Positions 41,247 to 46,816 of a DNA stretch of 46,816 bases are shown here, piece by piece (positions within the stretch are counted from its first letter, which is position 1; each line of letters starts with the position of its first letter). This DNA comes from Christensenella sp. UBA5327 (lineage in GTDB: Bacteria; Bacillota; Clostridia; Christensenellales; Aristaeellaceae): positions 2,464 through 49,279 of the forward strand of contig DHQX01000047.1 of NCBI GenBank assembly GCA_002411105.1. Direction: 5' to 3'. The position numbers and the translations under genes were made by a program. The notes under the pieces were generated by a model. The model did not search any database, was not told where the DNA came from, and saw nothing but the letters and a program-made list of their open reading frames with translations.

Positions 41247-43478
41247 ATGAACAAAAGACGTACCCCGGCCCTGTTCCTGGCCCTGCTGCTGCTCACAGCG
41301 GCCCTGCTGCCCCAGGCCCTGGCAAGCGGCACCACCGGCTTTGTGAACATCGCCACCGCCCCCAGGAATGCCCTGTATACCCCCCTCGAAATCCCAGGCT
41401 ATGACCACACGGTCTATGCCTTCACCGGCATGGACGGCAAAACCCAGTTCCGGGTATATGGGCAGACCAGCACTGAAACCGGCTTTTTCCCGGTGACAGT
41501 ATCTGCCGGCGCAAACTACCTGCCCGGAGGCCCCATGACGGTCACCCTTGACCCGGCGGCTTCCCCCGTGATTGACGCCCAGCAGGCGGCAGCCACCGCG
41601 ACGCTTACCTCAAGCGCCGTTCCCCCACCCCCGGGCTTTGCCTCGGCTGGGGTGCCGGGCATTATCTATATGGAAAACCTTTTCGGCCAGCGGGAAACCC
41701 TGGCATATGCCAGCTATGACGGCCAGAACCACCTTTACCTGCCCGCCATCAACAACCTGCCCGTTCCGGGCGCGCTGGCTGTGGTGGTAGAGGACATGGC
41801 AGGCCGCATCAAGGCGATGGGGGCGCAGAATTATTCTCTGCCCTTTGAACTGCGGGAAGGGTTCAAGACCCATGTGCAGATCCTGACCACTGACGGCGTG
41901 CCCGCCACCGCGGCCACCGCCTACCCCGCCATCGACCGGGCCGCCCTCACCCTGTTTGCCCAGGCGCAGCCCACCACCCAGCCCATCGTGGCCCAGCCGG
42001 TGGCACAGGCCACCCCGCGTCCCACCACCCGCCCCACCCAGCGCCACACCAGCGTGCGCCGCACCCCCAAACCCACCACACCCGGGGCCACCGCGGACCC
42101 CAACAAGCCAAAAACCATCAAATATGGCGCCAAGGGCAATGAGGTGACTGAGCTTCAAAAGCGCCTCGCCGCCCTGGGCTATCAAGTGGGCAAAATCGAC
42201 GGCATGTTCGGCAAGGCCACCCAGAAGGCGCTGATTGCCTTCCAGAAGAACAACAAGCTCAAGGCCGACGGCCTGGGCGGCGCTGCCACGCTCAATATCC
42301 TGTATTCCGGTGCTGCCATCGGCGCCAATTTGCAGCCCGCCGCCATCAAGAACACCCTCACCCTCTCAGCCTCCGCTGACAAAAGCGAGATTCTAGTAGG
42401 GGACACGGTCACCTGGAAGGTGTCTGTGTCCGGCTGGGGCAGCGGATCCAACAAGTTTGTGGACATGAGCATCAGCCTCAACGGCGTGGCCTACAGAGTC
42501 GGCAAAACCGACAAGGCGGAATCCGGCGTTATCACCTTTGTTCCCAACGCCCCCGGCCGCTACACCATCAACGCCACTGCCGGCAGCAGCAACTATGTCA
42601 AGGACGGCAAAAACTACTACGACAGCGGCGCCATCGCCGGGGCCGCATCCATCGAGGTGAAGGCCAGGCCCCAGGGCGTGATCACCCAGGAGACCCTCAA
42701 GTTGGTGGAAACCATTGCCATCACGACCCAGAAGGAAGATGACCCGACCCTTGACAAGGGCCAGGAGAAGGTGAAGCAGGAGGGCACGGCGGGCGAAAAG
42801 ATCGTCGTATACACTGTGACCAAGGCGGATGGCAAAGAAATCTCCAGGGAGAAGACCGGGGAGGAGACCATCGTCAAAGCCATGGTGCCCAAGATCATCC
42901 TGGTCGGCACCAAGGGGGATGCACCCGCGCCGGTGATCACCACAAAAACTGAAACAGAAACCGTCGTCATCCCCTTCACCACCCAGACAAAAGAGGATGA
43001 CAGCATGGACAAGGGCACCGAAAAGGTCACCCAGGAAGGCGTTGAAGGCGTCAAAACCCTCACCCACACCATCACCCTGACCGATGGCAAGGAGACAGCC
43101 CGCACCACCACTGAGGAGATCACCAAACCCATGGTGCCCAAAGTTGTCACCGTGGGCACCAAGCCTGTGATCACTGAGGAAACCACCTCCAAGACCGAGG
43201 CCATCCCCTTCAAGACTGTCACACAGAATGACGATACCATGGAGAAGGGCAAGGAAGTGACCCTGGTGGAGGGGGTGGATGGGCAGAAAACCATCACCAC
43301 CGTCACCATCAAAACCGACGGTGTGGTGACAAGCACCACAACCACAGAGAAAATCACCCTTGACCCGATAACCAAAATTGTCAAAGTGGGCACCAAAGAG
43401 GCGCCCCCGCCTGAGGAACCCAAACCTGAAGACCCTAAGCCCGAGGAGCCCACAAACGAGGAACCTGCGGCACCATAA
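41247..43478 (+). CDS. Secreted G5-domain, peptidoglycan-binding protein
   Basis: 743 residues. Signal peptide MNKRRTPALFLALLLLTAALLPQALAS. Residues ~28-245 are an unknown beta-rich part, then a Pro/Thr/Gln linker (about 240-288), a PG_binding_1 domain (290-354, GAKGNEVTELQKRLAALGYQ), an Ig-like domain (about 367-475), three G5 domains in tandem (about 481-555, 563-638 and 640-716, each ending in VP-K-VxVGTK) and a Glu/Pro tail. No catalytic domain or sortase signal is seen, so it is probably a wall-binding structural or adhesion protein. ATG 41247 has AAAGGAG. Its promoter matches the neighbouring sigma operon. Confidence 0.88.
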   Translation: MNKRRTPALFLALLLLTAALLPQALASGTTGFVNIATAPRNALYTPLEIPGYDHTVYAFTGMDGKTQFRVYGQTSTETGFFPVTVSAGANYLPGGPMTVTLDPAASPVIDAQQAAATATLTSSAVPPPPGFASAGVPGIIYMENLFGQRETLAYASYDGQNHLYLPAINNLPVPGALAVVVEDMAGRIKAMGAQNYSLPFELREGFKTHVQILTTDGVPATAATAYPAIDRAALTLFAQAQPTTQPIVAQPVAQATPRPTTRPTQRHTSVRRTPKPTTPGATADPNKPKTIKYGAKGNEVTELQKRLAALGYQVGKIDGMFGKATQKALIAFQKNNKLKADGLGGAATLNILYSGAAIGANLQPAAIKNTLTLSASADKSEILVGDTVTWKVSVSGWGSGSNKFVDMSISLNGVAYRVGKTDKAESGVITFVPNAPGRYTINATAGSSNYVKDGKNYYDSGAIAGAASIEVKARPQGVITQETLKLVETIAITTQKEDDPTLDKGQEKVKQEGTAGEKIVVYTVTKADGKEISREKTGEETIVKAMVPKIILVGTKGDAPAPVITTKTETETVVIPFTTQTKEDDSMDKGTEKVTQEGVEGVKTLTHTITLTDGKETARTTTEEITKPMVPKVVTVGTKPVITEETTSKTEAIPFKTVTQNDDTMEKGKEVTLVEGVDGQKTITTVTIKTDGVVTSTTTTEKITLDPITKIVKVGTKEAPPPEEPKPEDPKPEEPTNEEPAAP

Positions 43479-43505
43479 TGCCATCATCAATACACCAGCC
43501 GCATA

Positions 43506-43533
43506 AGGGAGGCCCGCAAGGGCTTCCCTTTTT
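43506..43533 (+). terminator. Terminator of the G5 gene
   Basis: AGGGAGGCCC (43506-43515), loop GCAA, GGGCTTCCCT (43520-43529) and T run. Confidence 0.88.
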
Positions 43534-43583
43534 GACAGCGACAGCCTTCCGGGACATTTTCTGCCCGCATGGATGGAAACGGC

Positions 43584-43612
43584 TTGTCTTGGCCGGGATT
43601 CGGTGGTATACT
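43584..43612 (+). promoter_or_regulatory. Promoter of gap
   Basis: TTGTCT (43584-43589), 17 bp, TGG-extended TATACT (43607-43612). Confidence 0.65.
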
Positions 43613-43689
43613 GCATACGGTGCCGGGATGGCATCACCCAACTGCTAGAAGATCCCCGGGCTCAGCCCGGATAAAACAAGGAGGATACT

Positions 43690-44712
43690 ATGGTAAAACT
43701 CGGCATCAACGGTTTTGGCCGCATCGGCGGCCTGATTCTGGCTTCCACCCTGGAGCGCAAGGACATGCAGGTGGTCGCCATCAACGATCCTTTCATTGAC
43801 GTGGAATACATGGCCTACATGATCAAATATGACAGCGTCCATGGCCGCTTTGATGGAACGGTCTCTGCGGACGCCAACACCAACACCCTGACGGTCAACG
43901 GCAAGGAAATCAAGGTCTATGCCAAGATGAACCCGGACGAGATCCCGTGGGCGGAAGCCGGGGCAGAGTATATCGCGGAAGCCACCGGCGTGTTCACCGA
44001 CACCGCCAAGGCCAGCCTGCACCTGAAGGGCGGCGCCAAGAAGGTCATCATCACCGCCCCCGCCAAGGACAAGGAAATCCCCATGTTTGTCATGGGTGTC
44101 AACCACAAAACCTACAACAAGGACATGGTCATCGTGTCCAACGCCTCCTGCACCACCAACTGCCTGGCCCCCCTGGCCAAGGTCATCAACGATAAGTACG
44201 GCATCAAGGAAGGCCTGATGACCACCGTGCATGCCATCACCGCCACCCAGAAGACGGTTGACGGCCCCAGCAAAAAGGACTGGCGCGGCGGCCGCGCTGC
44301 CAGCTTCAACATCATCCCCTCCTCCACCGGCGCTGCCAAGGCCGTGGGCGTGGTGCTGCCGGAGCTTAAGGGCAAGCTCACCGGCATGTCCCTGCGGGTG
44401 CCTGTGATCGATGTGTCCGTGGTGGACCTCACCTGCACGCTCAACACCCCCACCACCTACGAGGACATCAAGGCCACCATGAAGGCCGCCTCCCAGAGCA
44501 AGGAATACAAAGGCATCATCGGCTACACCGAAGACGCCGTGGTCTCAAGCGATTTCATCCATGATTCCCGCACCTCCATCTTTGACGCGGGCGCCGGCAT
44601 CATGCTCAACGACACCTTTGTCAAGCTCGTCGCCTGGTATGACAACGAGTGGGGCTATTCCAGCAAGGTGGTGGACCTGATCCATCACATGGCAGAAGTG
44701 GATAAGGCCTGA
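43690..44712 (+). CDS. gap: Glyceraldehyde-3-phosphate dehydrogenase
   Basis: 340 residues, standard size. Oxidises GAP to 1,3-bisphosphoglycerate. NAD loop NGFGRIG, Asp33 in AINDPF favouring NAD over NADP, the catalytic Cys154 in SNASCTTNC, His in TTVHAITATQ, phosphate-site SSTGAAKA, and WYDNEWGYS at the end. ATG 43690 has AAGGAGG. It is alone here; pgk, tpi and eno do not follow, so the lower-glycolytic genes are scattered. Confidence 0.97.
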   Translation: MVKLGINGFGRIGGLILASTLERKDMQVVAINDPFIDVEYMAYMIKYDSVHGRFDGTVSADANTNTLTVNGKEIKVYAKMNPDEIPWAEAGAEYIAEATGVFTDTAKASLHLKGGAKKVIITAPAKDKEIPMFVMGVNHKTYNKDMVIVSNASCTTNCLAPLAKVINDKYGIKEGLMTTVHAITATQKTVDGPSKKDWRGGRAASFNIIPSSTGAAKAVGVVLPELKGKLTGMSLRVPVIDVSVVDLTCTLNTPTTYEDIKATMKAASQSKEYKGIIGYTEDAVVSSDFIHDSRTSIFDAGAGIMLNDTFVKLVAWYDNEWGYSSKVVDLIHHMAEVDKA

Positions 44713-44725
44713 ACCTGACCGCTTG

Positions 44726-44757
44726 CAAAAGCCCCGGCTGGCCCGGGGTTTTTTTGT
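44726..44757 (+). terminator. Terminator of gap
   Basis: CCCCGG (44732-44737) and CCGGGG (44743-44748), then TTTTTTT. Confidence 0.88.
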
Positions 44758-44767
44758 ATAGTATAAT
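44739..44767 (+). promoter_or_regulatory. Probable promoter of the ywlG-yggS pair
   Basis: A perfect TATAAT (44762-44767) with a weak TGGCCC at 44739. The -35 region falls in the gap terminator hairpin. Confidence 0.5.
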
Positions 44768-44802
44768 AGAGAGAAGAGAAACACGCGCAAGGAGGCAGGA
44801 CC

Positions 44803-45348
44803 ATGCTTGAAAATATCCAGACCCAGGCCCGGCAGGCCATCACGGAGCTGCTGGCCCAGGCCAGGCTGAAGCCCGGCGCGCTGCTGGTCATCGGCTGCTC
44901 TTCCAGCGAGATGACAGGCGGGCGCATCGGCAAGGCCTCAAGCCTTGAGGCGGCCCAGGCCGCCTGGCGGGGCATCGCCCCGGCGCTAAAGGAAAATGGC
45001 GTCCGCCTGGCTGTCCAGTGCTGCGAGCATCTCAACCGTGCCCTGATCCTGGAACGGGAGACGGCGGAGGCCCTGGGCTTTGAGATTGTCAATGTCCTCC
45101 CCAAAGCTGACGCCGGCGGCGCCTTTGCCCTCACCGCCTATGAGAACATGGAAGACCCGGTGGCGGTGGAGCGCATCGTGGCGGATGCCGGGCTTGACAT
45201 CGGCGGCACGCTCATCGGCATGCACTTAAGGCCCGTGGCGGTGCCTGTGCGGCTGAGGCTGGATAAAATCGGCCAGGCGCATATCCTTTGTGCCCGCACC
45301 CGCCCCAAGTACATCGGCGGCCCCCGGGCAGCCTACCGGGAGATGTGA
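44803..45348 (+). CDS. UPF0340 / TIGR01440 family protein (YwlG-like)
   Basis: 181 residues, cytoplasmic. Matches the Firmicute YwlG family: LLVIGCSSSEMTGGRIGKASS near the start, VQCCEHLNRAL in the middle (Cys-Cys-Glu-His), NVLPKADAGGAFALTAY, and a C-terminal GMHLRPVAVPVR, ARTRPKYIGGPRA. No biochemical function is settled. ATG 44803 has AAGGAGG. The next gene, yggS, starts two bases after its stop and must be co-transcribed. Its presence is one of the better signs that the organism belongs to the Bacillota. Confidence 0.9.
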   Translation: MLENIQTQARQAITELLAQARLKPGALLVIGCSSSEMTGGRIGKASSLEAAQAAWRGIAPALKENGVRLAVQCCEHLNRALILERETAEALGFEIVNVLPKADAGGAFALTAYENMEDPVAVERIVADAGLDIGGTLIGMHLRPVAVPVRLRLDKIGQAHILCARTRPKYIGGPRAAYREM

Positions 45349-45350
45349 GC

Positions 45351-46061
45351 ATGATGCACACACCAGACATCGCTCTGCTGGCAGACCGGGTCGCTGATCT
45401 GCGCGCTCAGATAGCGCAGGCCGCGGCGCAGGCTGGCAGGAAGCCTGAGGAGATCAAGCTCTGCGCCGCCTGCAAAAGCCGCACATCCCAGGAGGTGCGG
45501 GCAAGCGCCGCCCTTGCCATCGACCTGTTTGGTGAAAATCGCATGCAGGAGCTGGTGGCGCACGCGGCGGATGACGCCTATCAGGGAAAGCCCTGCCATT
45601 TCATCGGCCACCTGCAGACCAACAAGGTTCGCCGGGTGGTGGGCCTGGTGGACATCATCCAGAGCGTTAACAGCCAGAGGCTGCTCTGCGCCATCGCGGC
45701 TGAGGCCGCAAAAAAAGACATCGTACAGGACATCCTGTTTGAGATCAACATCGGGGATGAGGACAGCAAGATGGGCGCCTCCACACAGGCGCTGTGGCCC
45801 ATGCTGGACGCGGCAGCGGCCCTTCCCTCCCTGCGCGTCAGGGGTCTGATGGCCATCCCCCCATCCTTTGACAACTCGCCGGAATCCCGGCGCTATTTTG
45901 CCCTGATGCGGGAGCTCCTGGCCAAAGTGAACACCCGCTATCCTGACGAGCCCCACATCAATATCCTCTCCATGGGCATGACTGACAGCTTCATCGCCGC
46001 CATCCAGGAGGGCGCCACCCTCGTCCGGGTGGGCACGGCCATATACGGCAAACGGGGCTGA
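45351..46061 (+). CDS. PLP homeostasis protein, YggS family
   Basis: 236 residues, a single TIM barrel like the N-domain of alanine racemase. It binds PLP and keeps cellular B6 forms in balance, with no enzyme activity known. PLP Lys in LCAACKSRT (where others have VSK), FGENRMQEL, HFIGHLQTNKVR, and the phosphate site SMGMTDSFIAAIQEGATLVRVGTAIYG. ATG 45351 follows GGGAG; a second ATG lies at 45354. The stop lies inside its terminator stem. In many Firmicutes this gene stands before sepF-ylmG, which are not seen here. Confidence 0.94.
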   Translation: MMHTPDIALLADRVADLRAQIAQAAAQAGRKPEEIKLCAACKSRTSQEVRASAALAIDLFGENRMQELVAHAADDAYQGKPCHFIGHLQTNKVRRVVGLVDIIQSVNSQRLLCAIAAEAAKKDIVQDILFEINIGDEDSKMGASTQALWPMLDAAAALPSLRVRGLMAIPPSFDNSPESRRYFALMRELLAKVNTRYPDEPHINILSMGMTDSFIAAIQEGATLVRVGTAIYGKRG

Positions 46062-46080
46062 CCAAGGTGTCAGCCCCGTT
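46051..46080. terminator. Terminator between yggS and thiT
   Basis: A perfect 12-bp stem: 46051-46062 (AACGGGGCTGAC) with 46069-46080. The yggS stop codon is part of it. T-rich sequence follows on the plus side; it can also serve thiT on the minus strand. Confidence 0.8.
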
Positions 46081-46099
46081 TCCTTTGTCCGGGTTTTGA

Positions 46100-46711
46100 T
46101 TACGCTGCCTGCCTGGGCAGGTCCTCCCCCAGCCAGTATTTCTTGAGGGGGACAAAGAGCAGGAGCCCCGCCGCCAGGGCCACGAGCACCTCAGGCAGCA
46201 TATAGCCGCCGTTATAGATCAGCGAATACACGGCGCCGGAGAGGCCCTTGTCGTTGGGCCACAAGGCGTCCCAGATCATCCAGCCTGAGACAAAGTGGCA
46301 GATGAAGCGCAGCACGCCCACCAGCACAATGCCGCTTGCCAAGGCCGCCATCTTGTTGCTGATACGATCCTTGAAGATGCCGCCCAGGCCATAGACCGAG
46401 TAGGCGATGATATAGTCCAGAAAGGCGATGGCCAGCATCTGCAGAGCGGTCTGCCCGTAGCTGACGTTCTTGACGCCCATCAGCAACTGCATCAGCGCAA
46501 ACACCAGGGATGAGAACAGGCCCTGCCTAGTGCCCCAGCGCCAGGCAATGAGGATCAGGGGCAGCATGCTGCCCAGGGTGATGCTGCCGCCAAAGGCCCA
46601 GGGCGCGTCCATTTTGATGAACTCGTTGAGCACGGTGGCGATGCCGATGAGGATGGCGCTTTCCACCATCATGCGGATGGTCAGGCTTCGGTTGTGTGTC
46701 ACTTGTGTCAT
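46100..46711 (-). CDS. thiT: Energy-coupled thiamine transporter ThiT
   Basis: 203-residue S component of an ECF transporter that takes up thiamine. About six helices. Family marks: the N-terminal ESAILIGIATVLNEF, GGSITLGSMLPLILIAWRWG with the substrate-facing Trp, the YGQTALQMLAIAFLDYIIAY segment, RFICHFVSGWMIW and SLIYNGGYMLPE; Glu, Trp, Tyr and His of the thiamine pocket lie in these. ATG 46711 has AAGGAGGAAACC. A TPP riboswitch and terminator precede it, which confirms the ligand. The EcfA/EcfT module is encoded elsewhere. Confidence 0.95.
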   Translation of the reverse strand: MTQVTHNRSLTIRMMVESAILIGIATVLNEFIKMDAPWAFGGSITLGSMLPLILIAWRWGTRQGLFSSLVFALMQLLMGVKNVSYGQTALQMLAIAFLDYIIAYSVYGLGGIFKDRISNKMAALASGIVLVGVLRFICHFVSGWMIWDALWPNDKGLSGAVYSLIYNGGYMLPEVLVALAAGLLLFVPLKKYWLGEDLPRQAA

Positions 46712-46742
46712 GGGTTTCCTCCTTCATTAGTGACCGGAAAGG

Positions 46743-46772
46743 AAAAACCGTTTTGCGGAAAGCAAAACGGTT
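46743..46772 (-). terminator. Riboswitch expression-platform terminator
   Basis: On the minus strand AACCGTTTTGC (46772-46762) and GCAAAACGGTT (46756-46746) form an 11-bp stem followed by TTTTTCC. It lies between the TPP aptamer and thiT and would stop transcription when TPP is bound. Confidence 0.88.
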
Positions 46773-46776
46773 CAAG

Positions 46777-46816
46777 GCATGGTTGCTTTCCTACGCCGGC
46801 ATTATCCGGATCAGGT
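46777..46816 (-). promoter_or_regulatory. TPP riboswitch (cut by the window edge)
   Basis: Reading the minus strand from 46816: ACCTGATCCGGATAATGCCGG, then CGTAGGAAAGCAACC, the conserved 3' half of the THI-box aptamer. The CTGAGA half and the promoter lie beyond the window. It controls thiT by attenuation. Confidence 0.95.

Noticed and set aside
42720..43400. Tandem repeats that could be a satellite or CRISPR-like array
   Set aside because: The periodicity of about 230 bp is simply the three G5 domains; DNA copies are diverged and in frame.
42393..43637. 414-residue and 278-residue minus-strand frames opposite the G5 domains
   Set aside because: Shadows of a repetitive, Thr/Glu-rich gene with biased codons; no ribosome site or domain.

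Overview
The window reads as a chromosomal contig of a G+C-rich (roughly 60% by eye) member of the Bacillota, most likely a clostridial anaerobe. The grounds are a UPF0340/YwlG-family gene, an nfeD-floA pair, an infC-rpmI-rplT operon behind an L20-type attenuator, a ThiT transporter behind a TPP riboswitch, a DUF3842 gene, G5-domain and L,D-transpeptidase cell-wall proteins, and a YaaO/SpeA-type decarboxylase. The exported proteins, including both ABC binding proteins, have signal peptides without a lipobox. Family or genus cannot be set from the sequence alone.

Layout. 1-3300: end of a complex I/Mrp-type antiporter subunit cut by the left edge, then an unknown secreted protein. 3350-7070: nagA with a ROK-like protein, then an ECF-transporter S component behind a folded leader and a DUF3842 gene. 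7070-9520 (minus): aroE-like and hutH in one operon. 9670-11110: phosphohexomutase. 11130-19040: two complete ferric/organophosphate-type ABC transporters, SBP-ATPase-fused permease, pointing at each other. 19190-19750: a decayed IS3 transposase and tRNA-Trp. 19820-26410: HAD phosphatase, rplS, floA/nfeD cluster, uracil-DNA glycosylase, a sugar nucleotidyltransferase and glycerate 2-kinase. 26570-33290: tRNA-Thr, a non-canonical pyruvate kinase, aroK, the infC operon, a parvulin-type foldase and a PLP decarboxylase. 33400-38830: L,D-transpeptidase, an FAD protein and a secreted fumarate/urocanate-reductase-like flavoprotein. 39010-43480: rpsU, then an ECF sigma factor, its membrane-bound partner and a G5/peptidoglycan-binding protein that shares the sigma gene's promoter motif. 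43580-46816: GAPDH, ywlG, yggS, thiT and a TPP riboswitch cut by the right edge.

How it fits together. GAPDH, pyruvate kinase, phosphohexomutase and glycerate kinase point to sugar catabolism, with nagA feeding in amino sugars. HutH makes urocanate from histidine and the secreted flavoprotein could reduce urocanate or another enoate as an electron sink, though the two genes lie 30 kb apart. The sigma factor, its partner and the two peptidoglycan-binding proteins point to envelope maintenance.

The observations most worth a second look are: (i) the second ABC system, which has lower G+C, sits beside an IS3 remnant and lies between the 3' end of tRNA-Trp and a 19-20 bp near-copy of that end, the outline of an old tRNA-targeted island; (ii) a three-way-junction leader before the orphan ECF S component; (iii) the promoter element CGTCTAATAGG shared by the sigma operon and the G5 gene; (iv) changed substrate-site residues in AroE and AroK. 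I found no CRISPR array, prophage or clear defence system.
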